64,000 bases of DNA, from NCBI GenBank assembly GCA_028066595.1, contig JALCBJ010000004.1, forward strand, positions 49,935-113,934. The letters are read 5' to 3'. Below, piece by piece: positions 25,999-34,570 of the stretch. Source of the DNA: Thermoanaerobaculia bacterium. Lineage in GTDB: Bacteria > Acidobacteriota > Thermoanaerobaculia > Multivoradales > J023. How positions within the stretch are numbered: the first letter of the stretch is position 1; every line of letters begins with the position of its first letter. The notes beneath the pieces were generated by a model. It was not told the DNA's origin. It searched no databases and saw only the letters and a program-made list of their open reading frames with translations. The position numbers and the translations under genes are program-made.

Positions 25999-27284
25999 TG
26001 TTCGATCGACCCGCTCGCCCAACGGTTTCTCTCGCCTTCGCAGTAACGCTGTCGATCCTGGTCGCGACCGTGTCGGCCGAAGCCCGGTCCGCCCCGACAG
26101 CCCCGACCCGCGATCAACGGGCTCTCAAGGTGCTGGCGGAAGCTCGAGATCTCGTCGCTGCCGGGCGATCGAACGAGTCGATCCCGTTCTACGGTCATGC
26201 CCTCGATATGGCAGAAGCAGAGACAAACGAGCCTTCGGTAGCGCTGGCGAACCTGCTCGCCGAGTACGGCGACGTCCTGCGTCGCTCGGGCCACGCGAAC
26301 CGTGCGCGCAGCTCGCTGCAACGCAGTCTCGAGATGCTCGAAAGCCTGCTGGAACCTGGTGATTCCCAGCTCGCTCAGCCGCTCTTGGCCCTCGGAAGAC
26401 TCGATGCAGGCGAAGGCAAGTGTCTCGAAGCGGAGGAACGGCTTACCCGCGGCCTCGAACTCTTGGGCGATGGCCCGCGCGAGGCCGTGTCGGCACGTGT
26501 CGCGCTCGGAAGCTGCTCCGAGATGAGCGGTGGGACGGCGGGCCTAGACACCGCATTCGGGCACTATCGCACCGCGGTCTTGGCCGCCCGCGAGGCCTCG
26601 TTGGAGACCGCCGAGGTGGCCACCGCATTGCACCGCGGCGCATCCATCCTCCTCACGCGGAACGAAGCGGGGCGTGCCGTCGTCTACTTCGAGCAGGCAC
26701 TGAGCCTGCGCCGAAGCCTGCTGGGTGAATCTCATTGGCACACCGCCGAGACCGCGCACCGGCTGGCGCTCGCGCTGGACCGCCAGGGCCGCACCGACGA
26801 TGCGCGAAGTAGGGCCGACGAGGCGGTCGGGGCTTTGGGACGAGCTTGCGCGCCTTCCAACCAGTCGCCCTCCGAGATCCGTCAGCTCTGTAGCGACCTG
26901 GCAGCGCTACGGCGCAGGTTGAGCGAGAGCACGTCGCGGCAGGCCCCGCCTCCCGAGGCGCGGGCGACGGCTCCGGCTCCGGCCGAGCCCCAGACCCGCT
27001 TTCGCGCCCAGACCGAGGCAGCGCCCTCGGGCCAGGTCTGGCGCGTCCAGGTTTCTTCGCGACAAAGTCCCGCTGCAGCCGAGAGATTTGCCGAGCAGGT
27101 CCGGAACCGATTCGATTCTCTCCTGCGCGGTCACCAGCTGACGATCGAACGAGCTGACCTGCCGAGCGGGGTGTGGCATCGCGTGCTGTTCGGCGCGTTC
27201 CGAGAGCGCAGCGGCGCGGTCGCGCTGTGTGAGTCGCTCAAACGGAACGGCATGGATGAGTGTCTCCCGTCGCCCTCGGAATAG
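25998..27284 (+). CDS. Exported TPR protein with C-terminal SPOR domain
   Basis: This is a 428-residue protein starting at ATG 25998, inside the helicase stop. Residues 1-28 form a signal peptide or anchor (VSLAFAVTLSILVATVSAEA). Tetratricopeptide-like helices cover about 40-290 (SIPFYGHALDMAEAE, AVVYFEQALSLRRSLLGESH). A Pro/Ala-rich linker precedes a SPOR-type domain at about 345-428 (VWRVQVSSRQSPAAAERFAE, VWHRVLFGAFRERSGAVALC). SPOR domains bind denuded peptidoglycan, so the protein probably acts in the periplasm at the septum or wall. Coupling to the helicase gene looks positional rather than functional. Confidence 0.8.
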   Translation: MFDRPARPTVSLAFAVTLSILVATVSAEARSAPTAPTRDQRALKVLAEARDLVAAGRSNESIPFYGHALDMAEAETNEPSVALANLLAEYGDVLRRSGHANRARSSLQRSLEMLESLLEPGDSQLAQPLLALGRLDAGEGKCLEAEERLTRGLELLGDGPREAVSARVALGSCSEMSGGTAGLDTAFGHYRTAVLAAREASLETAEVATALHRGASILLTRNEAGRAVVYFEQALSLRRSLLGESHWHTAETAHRLALALDRQGRTDDARSRADEAVGALGRACAPSNQSPSEIRQLCSDLAALRRRLSESTSRQAPPPEARATAPAPAEPQTRFRAQTEAAPSGQVWRVQVSSRQSPAAAERFAEQVRNRFDSLLRGHQLTIERADLPSGVWHRVLFGAFRERSGAVALCESLKRNGMDECLPSPSE

Positions 27285-29075
27285 GTGGAGCCGGTGAGCG
27301 AGCTCATCCTCCACCATCTGCTCCGCCACGCCGAGAGGATCCCCGATCGGGTTGCATATACCGCACCGCGCGACGGCCGACGCATCTCGGTCACGTGGGC
27401 CGAGCACGTCGCGGCCATCCGGCAAACCGCTCGAGCCTTCGTTGCCCTGGGGCTTCAGCCCGGCGAGACCGTCGGCATCTTGGGCGTCACGCGGCCGGAG
27501 TGGACCATGGGCTGCCTGGCCGCACAACTGGCCGGGGGCCTACCGTCGGGCATCTACCAAACCTGTTCGGCGGAGCAGATCGCCTACATCGCGGCCCATG
27601 CTCGCAATCGCTTGATGGTGATCGAGAACGAGGAGCAGTGGCGGAAAGTGGACGCTGTCCGCGATCGGCTTACAGAGCTACGTCGGGTGATCATCATGAA
27701 GTCGTCGGAGACGCCGGACGACGAGCTGGCTCTGTCCTGGAACGACTTCCTCGAGCTCGGCGGCGACGAGAACAACCCAAGGGAAAGCGAGGTGCAGAGT
27801 CGATTGGACGCCCTCGATCCCGAGGATCTCGGGACACTCATCTACACCTCAGGCACCACGGGTCACCCCAAGGCCGTGATGTTGACCCATGCCAATCTCG
27901 CCGAGACCGGACGTATCTGCGTGGAATTGTTGAAGTTCACCTACGACGACTCCCTGGTCTCCTACTTGCCCCTCGCCCACGTGGCCGAGCAGAACGTCAG
28001 TATCCATTTGCCGGCCCGCGTTGGACTGACGGTGCACTACGCCGAGGCGCCGGAGCTGCTCCTTCAGACACTCCAGGAAGTGGAACCGACGTTCTTCTTC
28101 GGTGTGCCGCGCGTGTGGGAACGCTTCCATGCCGCGCTCACCGGACGACTCGCCACGGCCCCGGGTCGTCAACGGGCACTCGTCGACTGGGCGATGGGCG
28201 CAGTCCGTGATCTACACGTCGAAATCGACGCGGGCCGACGACCGAGACTCGGCTTGCGTCTCAGACACACCATTGCCGACCGCCTGCTGGCCAAGATCCG
28301 TAAGAAGATCGGCTTCGGCCGCATCCGCCTGGCTACCTCGGGTGCCGCACCTATCGCGCGGGACGTGCTCGATTTCTTCGCAGGCTTGGGAACACCGATC
28401 TACGAGGTCTGGGGGCTCTCGGAGACGACCGGACCCGCCACCTGGAACAGTCCGGGACGAGCTAAACAGGGAACGGTCGGCCCCGCGATCCCCGACGTCG
28501 AAGTGGAGCTCGCGGAAGACGGCGAGCTCCTGGTCCGCGGACCCAACGTCTTCGCCGGCTACTACCGGGACGAAGCCGGCACGTCTGAAGTATTGCGCGA
28601 CGACGGTTTCTTCCACACCGGTGACCTGGGCTCGATCGACGAGGATGGTTTCGTCACCATCACCGGCCGCAAGAAAGAGATCTTGATCACCTCCGGTGGC
28701 AAGAACATCGCCCCGGCACCGATCGAACGTCGGTTGAAGCGTATCGAGCTGGTGGGTGATGCCATGGTCGTGGGCGATGACCGGCGCTTTCTGGGCGCCC
28801 TGCTCAGCCTCGAGGAGGAGGCCGCCGCCCGCTTCGCAAATCGGCATGGCCTAGAACCCGCCGACCTGCACCACGACCCGACGGTGCTGGCGAAGCTTGA
28901 GAAGGAGATCGACAGCGTCAATCAGCAGCTGGCGCGCGTCGAGTCGATCCGCGCGTTTCGTGTCTTGCCGCGGCGACTCAGTCAGCAGGAAGGTGAGCTC
29001 ACGCCGACTCTGAAGGTGAAGCGCGGAGTGGTGATGGAGCGGTTCCGCGACCTCGTCGAGGAGATGTACTCATAG
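27285..29075 (+). CDS. Long-chain acyl-CoA synthetase (AMP-forming)
   Basis: This 596-residue member of the adenylate-forming family activates fatty acids to acyl-AMP and then acyl-CoA. Motifs in order: the P-loop TLIYTSGTTGHPKAVMLTH at about 184-202, the adenine motif YEVWGLSETTG at about 373-383, the hinge HTGDLGSIDEDGFVTITGRK at about 442-461, and the A10 lysine region TSGGKNIAPAPIE. Length and motif forms fit the FAA1/FadD15-like clade. GTG 27285 directly follows the TPR stop. A second GTG at 27294, three bases after GGTGGAG, is an equally plausible start and changes only three residues. No dedicated fatty-acid operon surrounds it. Confidence 0.92.
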   Translation: MEPVSELILHHLLRHAERIPDRVAYTAPRDGRRISVTWAEHVAAIRQTARAFVALGLQPGETVGILGVTRPEWTMGCLAAQLAGGLPSGIYQTCSAEQIAYIAAHARNRLMVIENEEQWRKVDAVRDRLTELRRVIIMKSSETPDDELALSWNDFLELGGDENNPRESEVQSRLDALDPEDLGTLIYTSGTTGHPKAVMLTHANLAETGRICVELLKFTYDDSLVSYLPLAHVAEQNVSIHLPARVGLTVHYAEAPELLLQTLQEVEPTFFFGVPRVWERFHAALTGRLATAPGRQRALVDWAMGAVRDLHVEIDAGRRPRLGLRLRHTIADRLLAKIRKKIGFGRIRLATSGAAPIARDVLDFFAGLGTPIYEVWGLSETTGPATWNSPGRAKQGTVGPAIPDVEVELAEDGELLVRGPNVFAGYYRDEAGTSEVLRDDGFFHTGDLGSIDEDGFVTITGRKKEILITSGGKNIAPAPIERRLKRIELVGDAMVVGDDRRFLGALLSLEEEAAARFANRHGLEPADLHHDPTVLAKLEKEIDSVNQQLARVESIRAFRVLPRRLSQQEGELTPTLKVKRGVVMERFRDLVEEMYS

Positions 29076-29087
29076 CAAGGACCGGGC

Positions 29088-29534
29088 TCAGGTCAGGCCC
29101 AGCGAATAGCGGAGCTTGGGTTTCGCCTCGGCGCCCATCGCCTCGTAGAACCCCGCGGCGCGCTCGTTCCAGGGTGGAGTCTGCCATTCCATCCAGCCAC
29201 AGCCGACATCCCTACCGTGCTGTGCAGCCACTGACAGCAGTTCTCGGCCCCACCCCCGGCCCCGGATCTGCGGACGCAGATAAAGGCAGTCGAGGTGGAG
29301 ATATTCCATCGCTCGCCAAGCCGAGTATTCGCGGCTCACGGCTGCGAAACCCTCGAGGCGGCCGGCAAGCTCCACGACCCACACCTGAAGGCGACCGTCT
29401 TCCAGAACCACCGGAAGTCGATGTTCCTGTCCGTCGAGAGTGAATGGCGCTCGCTCGTAGGTGGCGTGCTCCCGGCACAGGCGCACGAGATCTCGCAATT
29501 CGTCGGGATCGGCCCGCAGGTCCCGGACGCTCAT
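29088..29534 (-). CDS. GNAT-family N-acetyltransferase
   Basis: This is a 148-residue GNAT protein. ATG 29534 is chosen because it overlaps the stop of the upstream gene (ATGA) and begins directly with the domain (MSVRDLRADPDELRDLVRLC). The acetyl-CoA pyrophosphate loop is LRPQIRGRGWGRELL, matching the Q/RxxGxG/A signature. The C-terminal part WNERAAGFYEAMGAE is the typical motif B. The acceptor substrate cannot be predicted. It is last in the operon rhodanese, unknown protein, GNAT. Confidence 0.88.
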   Translation of the reverse strand: MSVRDLRADPDELRDLVRLCREHATYERAPFTLDGQEHRLPVVLEDGRLQVWVVELAGRLEGFAAVSREYSAWRAMEYLHLDCLYLRPQIRGRGWGRELLSVAAQHGRDVGCGWMEWQTPPWNERAAGFYEAMGAEAKPKLRYSLGLT

Positions 29535-30013
29535 ACCGTGCCCTCCAGCCGTTCGGCAAGGTAGCCCTCGAGGTCCGGGGATCGCGGCAGCAGGACATGG
29601 CGGCACCAGGCGTCTCGTTCAAAGGACAAGACGGCCATCTCCCAAACACAAGCGCACACACCGCGCGGATCGCCGTAGCGCAGGTCTCCGTCGTGGGGAC
29701 GCTGCGCGCCGAACAGGTGATGGTGAAGCAGGTCCTCCTCCCACCAATCGATCAACAGATAGTCGCCCGTTTCGCCGACATGTAGGGTTGCGAAGGCCGC
29801 TCGTTCCCGCTGCGACGAAGGTACTGGTGTCGGTAGAGTGGCATGCAATAAATCCAGAGCGTGATCGACCAGCGCCTGGGGCGCGGCTCGGTCTCCGCAG
29901 GTCATGACGTAGAACTTGACGCGCCAGCCGTCGTCGGTGGTCAGCAACTCGCGCAACGAAACGGACCGACGCCCGGTGTCCAGATTCGGCGCGTTCCTAC
30001 CCACTCGGGACAC
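29531..30013 (-). CDS. Hypothetical protein in rhodanese-GNAT operon
   Basis: This is a 160-residue soluble protein. GTG 30013 is chosen because it lies two bases after the rhodanese stop; the longer frame to 30178 would run through the rhodanese gene. Conserved-looking stretches are WRVKFYVMTCGDRAAPQAL, then YLLIDWWEEDLLHHHLFGAQ and CACVWEMAVLSFERDAWCRH, with several Trp, His and Cys residues that could bind metal or cofactor. I do not recognise the family. Co-translation with a rhodanese and a GNAT, divergent from a MocR regulator, suggests a small metabolic or detoxification module. Confidence 0.75.
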   Translation of the reverse strand: MSRVGRNAPNLDTGRRSVSLRELLTTDDGWRVKFYVMTCGDRAAPQALVDHALDLLHATLPTPVPSSQRERAAFATLHVGETGDYLLIDWWEEDLLHHHLFGAQRPHDGDLRYGDPRGVCACVWEMAVLSFERDAWCRHVLLPRSPDLEGYLAERLEGTV

Positions 30014-30015
30014 GG

Positions 30016-30471
30016 TCAGCTCCCTGCGAGCGGCGCATCGTTGCCCTCGTGCCCTTCCACCGGGTGTCCCTCGCGACGCCAGTACTCCAGCCCTCCGATC
30101 ATCTCTCGTACACGAAATCCGAGGGCCGAGAGCTTGGCCGCCGCCTTGGTAGCGGCGTTGCACCCCGGTCCCCAGCAATAGGTGACGATGAGCTGACCGC
30201 GATCGAAGTCTCGGGTCGTCGACTGTCGAATCCGGCCATGGGGCATGTGGATCGCTCCCGGAACGCGGCAGGCTTCGAAGGCCTCCACTTGCCGGGCATC
30301 GAGCACCACGAAGTCGGCCACGCCGTGAGATTGGTCGTGATGGACATCGCTCGGATCGGTCTCGAACGCCAGCCGGTGGTGGAAGAACGACGCGGCGCGA
30401 TCCGGGGTCTGGTCGGGTGATGCCGTGACGAGTTGCTTGGAACGAACGCGGGGTGAGGCGGTTTGAGCCAT
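30016..30471 (-). CDS. Rhodanese-domain protein
   Basis: This is a 151-residue single rhodanese domain. After a variable N-terminus come DFVVLDARQVEAFEACRVPG (the usual D-x-R and H/G substrate-entry features), the active-site loop VTYCWGPGCNAATKAA, and the closing helix LGFRVREMIGGLEYWRREGH. The loop keeps the catalytic Cys but replaces the common CxxGxR with CWGPGCNAA, a form I know from a subgroup of small rhodaneses. The sulphur donor is therefore uncertain. It leads a three-gene operon and is divergent from the MocR gene, 142 bases apart. Confidence 0.88.
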   Translation of the reverse strand: MAQTASPRVRSKQLVTASPDQTPDRAASFFHHRLAFETDPSDVHHDQSHGVADFVVLDARQVEAFEACRVPGAIHMPHGRIRQSTTRDFDRGQLIVTYCWGPGCNAATKAAAKLSALGFRVREMIGGLEYWRREGHPVEGHEGNDAPLAGS

Positions 30472-30561
30472 GGTGTCTCCTGCACGAATCGTCCGAGGTG
30501 TTCCGACGTCCCCTTGCGTCGGGGCCCGTTCAGGCTAGACTGAGATTGGCTATCGTGAAAT

Positions 30562-30587
30562 ATCCAGTTTGGATCCGTTTCACCAAA
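30562..30587. promoter_or_regulatory. Possible regulator site between rhodanese operon and mocR
   Basis: The 142-base divergent gap contains ATCCA GTT TGGAT (30562-30574) overlapping a second inverted pair TTTGG...CCAAA (30568-30587). AT content is higher here than in the surrounding sequence. MocR-type regulators often control the divergent gene from such a gap, but this site is only a candidate. Confidence 0.35.
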
Positions 30588-30613
30588 CCATTAACGAGGT
30601 TCCCTGACCGAGG

Positions 30614-32074
30614 ATGTCGCACGTCAATCTTCCGGTTCATCTAGAACGCGGCTTGAGTGGCGCTTCGCTGACCCGCCAGCTGGTAGATGAGCTACGGCGC
30701 CGGATTCTGCGCGACGAGCTGAAAGCCGGGCTCCGCCTACCGTCCACCCGACGTTTCGCGCTGGAGCTGGAGGTCAGCCGGACGGTGGTCAGCGAGGCTT
30801 ACTCGATCCTCGTGGCCGACGGATTCCTGGAAGGACGAGTAGGTTCGGGGACGTTCGTTTGCCGGGCGCCGAAGCACCGTCCGACGCCTCGCCGCCACGC
30901 GCAGTCGAGTCGCTGGCTGCGCAACCATCCGGAACCTGACATCGATCCTCCGATCGGCACCGCACCGGAGACGTTTCGCGTCTGCGAACCCGACGGCACC
31001 ACGTTTCCCGACGCTGCATGGCGCACCTGCGCTCGTGCAGCCATCAGGGAGAGTCTGCCTCTCGGCTACGGGGACGCCGCCGGCGACCCGGATCTCCGCC
31101 GATCCATTGCCACATTGCTCTTGCAAGAGCGGGGATTCTCCTGTTCGCCGGAGGACGTCATCGTTACCACCGGCACCACGCAGTCTCTAGACCTGGTCGC
31201 GCGCGCCGTACTCCGGGCGGGAGACCCCGTAGCGTTCGAGGATCCGGGATATCGGCTCGGCCGTCAGATCCTCGCCGAATCCGGGGCGGAGCTCCGGCCT
31301 GTGGCGGTCGACACCGAGGGACTCAGAGTCTCCGAGCTGTCCCGTGGATCGGCGCCCCTGGCGGTCTACGTGACCCCTTCGCACCAGTTTCCGACCGGTG
31401 TACCCCTATCGTACCGGCGGCGCGTCGAGCTACTGGACTGGGCGCGACAACACGATGCACTCCTGTTGGAAGACGACTACGACAGTGAATTCCGCCTGGA
31501 CGGACCGGCATTGCCGACTCTGGCATCACAGGACGCCAGCGGTCGCGTGGTCTACTTGGGGACGTTTTCCAAGTCGCTGGCTCCCTCTCTCCGCCTGGGC
31601 TTTCTGGTTGCGCCGGAGGCGCTGCGCACCCAACTGCTGCGACTCAAACTGCGGCGCGATCATCACACCAGCTGGCCCCTGCAGCGTACGGTTGCGCGCT
31701 TCATTCGCTGCGGGGCGTTTGGTCGGCACCTGCGGCGAATGCGCCGAATGTACCGAAGCCGCCGCGATCGGCTGGTTCACGAGCTCACACCGCTTCCGAG
31801 GGGCGCGGCGTGGATCGGCTTGGCCGCGGGTCTGCACGCGACCTTGCGGTTGCCAGACGACTTGCCGGCCCGGCTTGTGGCGGCCGACTGCTCCGCGCAC
31901 GGGATCAGGATCCGAACCCTCGCCGACGACTCGGTGTCCGCGAGCCCGTCGAATGGGCTCGTGCTGGGATATGGGTCGGCTGACGAAGCAGATCTCGCAC
32001 GCGGAGGGGCAACCCTTCGCCGATCTCTGGCGCGGGTCGCGGCCGGAAAGGTCAGCCTTGCTTCAGAACCTTGA
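30614..32074 (+). CDS. MocR/PdxR-type transcription regulator (GntR HTH fused to aminotransferase fold)
   Basis: This is a 486-residue protein. Residues about 15-80 are a GntR winged helix (LVDELRRRILRDELKAGLRL, FALELEVSRTVVSEAYSIL). Residues about 115-475 are a class I aminotransferase fold with ITTG-type PLP contacts (VIVTTGTTQSLDLVARAVLR), the Asp/Tyr stretch LLEDDYDSEFR, and the Schiff-base lysine in LGTFSKSLAPSLRLGF. The family senses PLP or amino-acid/polyamine ligands and usually regulates adjacent genes, here the divergent rhodanese operon. Its 3' end overlaps the convergent gene 32052-32426 by 23 bases. Confidence 0.92.
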   Translation: MSHVNLPVHLERGLSGASLTRQLVDELRRRILRDELKAGLRLPSTRRFALELEVSRTVVSEAYSILVADGFLEGRVGSGTFVCRAPKHRPTPRRHAQSSRWLRNHPEPDIDPPIGTAPETFRVCEPDGTTFPDAAWRTCARAAIRESLPLGYGDAAGDPDLRRSIATLLLQERGFSCSPEDVIVTTGTTQSLDLVARAVLRAGDPVAFEDPGYRLGRQILAESGAELRPVAVDTEGLRVSELSRGSAPLAVYVTPSHQFPTGVPLSYRRRVELLDWARQHDALLLEDDYDSEFRLDGPALPTLASQDASGRVVYLGTFSKSLAPSLRLGFLVAPEALRTQLLRLKLRRDHHTSWPLQRTVARFIRCGAFGRHLRRMRRMYRSRRDRLVHELTPLPRGAAWIGLAAGLHATLRLPDDLPARLVAADCSAHGIRIRTLADDSVSASPSNGLVLGYGSADEADLARGGATLRRSLARVAAGKVSLASEP

Positions 32075-32426
32075 CCCGTACCACTTCCTGGGTCGCCGGG
32101 CGTACCGTGACCCTGAGCCGCTGGCCGACTTTGAGATCTTCGATGCCGAGCCTCTTCCGGCCGTCGAATTCCTTCTTCTTCTGTGCCACGAACCGAGTGT
32201 CTTCGGAATACGAAAGCAGCCGCTCCGGCTGCCCCTCGCCGTCACGAATGTAAACGGAGCCGTTCTCGGCAATCCGCGTCACGGTGCACTTCATCACTTC
32301 CGTGACTGCGAGCGGATCTGCGCCGAACGTGCCGACCGCAGGTGAAGGGCCAGAAGATCCCGAAGCGTAGGCCAAGCCGGTGCCGAGCATCGCGAACAGC
32401 AGGGTCAAGAGAAGCGTCTTTCGCAT
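32052..32426 (-). CDS. Small exported protein, probable OB-like fold
   Basis: This is a 124-residue protein with a signal peptide (KTLLLTLLFAMLGTGLAYA) and a beta-rich body (VMKCTVTRIAENGSVYIRDG, then LKVGQRLRVTVRPATQEVVR). The 'KVGQRLRV' phrasing resembles small periplasmic OB- or SH3-like proteins, but I cannot name a family. AAGGAGAACC lies just before the ATG. Its 3' end overlaps the convergent MocR gene by 23 bases, so the two transcripts are antisense at their ends. Confidence 0.72.
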   Translation of the reverse strand: MRKTLLLTLLFAMLGTGLAYASGSSGPSPAVGTFGADPLAVTEVMKCTVTRIAENGSVYIRDGEGQPERLLSYSEDTRFVAQKKKEFDGRKRLGIEDLKVGQRLRVTVRPATQEVVRVKVLKQG

Positions 32427-32514
32427 GGTGGTTCTCCTTGGGTGATTGGGCGCAGCGCCATGTTCGACGTCATGGCCTCAGGGCCGATTACGGGAGATCT
32501 CCGTAGAGAGTTCA

Positions 32515-33969
32515 ATGAAGGGCAGATCTCGGGACCAATGGACGTCAGCCAGCCACCGCGTTCGGCGGGCGCTTCCGCTGGTCGGTACCGGGCTACTCAG
32601 CTGTCTCGGATATTGGATCCTGTCGTTCGGCATTCGAGCTGACGGTGAAGCCCGCGACGTCTGGACCTTCCTCGGTGTGCTCAGCGGTCTCTTCGGGCTC
32701 TACTTCGCCACGGTGGTATGGATCCACCGATCGCAGATTCCCCCGCGAGCCACCACAATCCTCGCCTGGGCCATCGCCTTCCGCATCCTCTTGTTGCCGG
32801 CGGGCCTCACTCCGGAGTCGTGGACCGCGGACCTCCACGATGACGTGACGTCAGCGAGTGTGGGCTACCGCCCGTTCCTTCTCTACGACAACGACGTTTG
32901 GCGCTACCTCTGGGATGGGCACGTGTCGGCCCACGGTTTCGATCCGTTTGCCGACACACCGCGGGAGCTGGAGCTACTCTCAGACGAGGGCGATCCTGCG
33001 GCCGAGATGTTGTTCGAAGAGGAGCTCTGGCAAGACATCTTCGACCGCACGTCGTTCCACGCCTATCGCTCCGTCTATCCACCGGCCGCACAGCTGCTCT
33101 TTCGCGGTTTGCACTGGGTCGCGCCCGGCAGCGTTCTGGCGCTGAAGCTCATCCTCGTCGCCTTCGACCTCGGTACCTGCTTCCTGGTGGTGGCGTTGCT
33201 GCGCCGCTTCCAACGGCCGACTTCCGCAGTGCTCCTCTACGCCTGGAATCCTCTCGCCATCAAGGAGATCGCCGGGTCGGGCCACCTCGACGCCATGATG
33301 ATCTTCTTCCTCGTGCTCGCCGTCTACTGGCTGGTCCATCGCCGAACGAGGCTAAGCTTGGTGGCCTTCGGCTTGAGCGTCTTGTCGAAGCTGACACCTA
33401 TCTTGGTGGTCGGGCTCTTCCTGCGGCGCAGCTCGTGGCGGCACTGGCCTTGGTTCGGCACTACCCTGCTCGCTGGGTTCTTGCCCTACGTCTATTCATG
33501 GGCCGAGATTCTCCGCGGTATCGCAGCGTTCTCCAGAGAATGGATGTTCAACCCGGGGCTTTGGGCGCTTTGGAAGTGGACTGCCGAGGCGCTGAACCTG
33601 CCGGGTCGTCCGATCGCTTCGGCAGTCTCCGGTGCCCTCACGTTGGCAGTGATCGCGTGGACACTCCGCCGGGACTCGGGTCAGCACGAGGCGCTCGTCC
33701 GCGGCATCTTTCTGATTCTCGGCGCCTACCTCGTTCTCAGCGCCACCGTGATGCCCTGGTATCTGCTCTGGGCCCTGCCGTTCGTCGCCATCCGGCCCGG
33801 GTTCTCGTGGCTCGTCCTCACCTGGCTCAGCCTCCTCTCCTACCTGATCTACATAGACCAGGTGGAGCATCCGGTCTGGCTTTGGATCGAGTTCTCCGTG
33901 TATTTCGCGGTGTTGGGATGGGAAGTTCTCCGCGCTCCATCGCATCCAAAACAAGCCTCTTCGCCTTGA
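32515..33969 (+). CDS. Polytopic GT-C-like glycosyltransferase
   Basis: This is a 484-residue membrane protein with about ten hydrophobic helices. The motif DNDVWRYLWDGHVSAHGFDP near residue 128 and KEIAGSGHLDAMMIFFLVLA near 255 are typical of GT87/mannosyltransferase-like enzymes that use polyprenyl-phosphate sugars on the outer face of the inner membrane. ATG 32515 is chosen because the earlier frame (32446) starts on TTG and adds unstructured residues. The role is probably glycan or lipid glycosylation; donor and acceptor are unknown. Confidence 0.8.
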   Translation: MKGRSRDQWTSASHRVRRALPLVGTGLLSCLGYWILSFGIRADGEARDVWTFLGVLSGLFGLYFATVVWIHRSQIPPRATTILAWAIAFRILLLPAGLTPESWTADLHDDVTSASVGYRPFLLYDNDVWRYLWDGHVSAHGFDPFADTPRELELLSDEGDPAAEMLFEEELWQDIFDRTSFHAYRSVYPPAAQLLFRGLHWVAPGSVLALKLILVAFDLGTCFLVVALLRRFQRPTSAVLLYAWNPLAIKEIAGSGHLDAMMIFFLVLAVYWLVHRRTRLSLVAFGLSVLSKLTPILVVGLFLRRSSWRHWPWFGTTLLAGFLPYVYSWAEILRGIAAFSREWMFNPGLWALWKWTAEALNLPGRPIASAVSGALTLAVIAWTLRRDSGQHEALVRGIFLILGAYLVLSATVMPWYLLWALPFVAIRPGFSWLVLTWLSLLSYLIYIDQVEHPVWLWIEFSVYFAVLGWEVLRAPSHPKQASSP

Positions 33970-34036
33970 CCTCCGTACTTTCGGACGATGCGTGCCGAGC
34001 GGCTCGGCAGAAACTCAATCTGCGAAGGAACGAGGG

Positions 34037-34570
34037 ATGAAGCTCGAACACTGGTTGTTAGCGGCAGGGACGGCACTAGCTCTAGGTGGCGCGGCCGTGG
34101 CGGTGGACGGCCCCGCCAGCTCACTCGAAACCGCCACCTTCTCGATGTACTGCTACTGGACCGGCGAAGCGACTCTCGGCAAGGTCGAGGGCATCGTCGC
34201 CAGCCGCATCGGCCACTGGCAAGGTCGCGAGATCGTGCAAGTGGACTACGACGCGTCCAAGACGGATCTGGAAGAGCTGGTGGCGGCGCTGAAACGTCAG
34301 CGCTCGTTCTACTCCGTGGTGACATCGGACGCCGAATCCCACGTTACCCTCGCCCATCGAGTGGGTGACGACGAGGTCACTCTTGTTGACGGCAAGCCAC
34401 GTTTCATCGAGAGCAAGCACTCGCTGCGCGTCACGAAACCGCAGATCTACGCTCTCGACCTCACCGAGCAGCAGGCCATCAAGCTCAACAGCTGGGCCTA
34501 CTTCGGTGGCTCGATGCCCGACGTCTTGACCGAAGAGCAACGGGTGCAGCTCGGAAGCGGCAAACCATGA
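34037..34570 (+). CDS. Exported MsrA-like protein
   Basis: This is a 177-residue protein starting at ATG 34037 (GAGGG just upstream). Residues 1-22 are a signal peptide. The body contains MYCYWTGEATLGKVEGIVAS, which lines up with the GCFWxxE...L.GV active-site region of peptide methionine sulfoxide reductase A, and IVQVDYDASKTDLEELVAAL, matching the usual V.V.FDP..i....L stretch. The catalytic Cys position is kept, but the rest is short and divergent, and the C-terminus (LNSWAYFGGSMPDVLT) is unlike MsrA. Whether it reduces methionine sulfoxide or only shares the fold is open. The stop overlaps the next start (ATGA). Confidence 0.65.
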   Translation: MKLEHWLLAAGTALALGGAAVAVDGPASSLETATFSMYCYWTGEATLGKVEGIVASRIGHWQGREIVQVDYDASKTDLEELVAALKRQRSFYSVVTSDAESHVTLAHRVGDDEVTLVDGKPRFIESKHSLRVTKPQIYALDLTEQQAIKLNSWAYFGGSMPDVLTEEQRVQLGSGKP

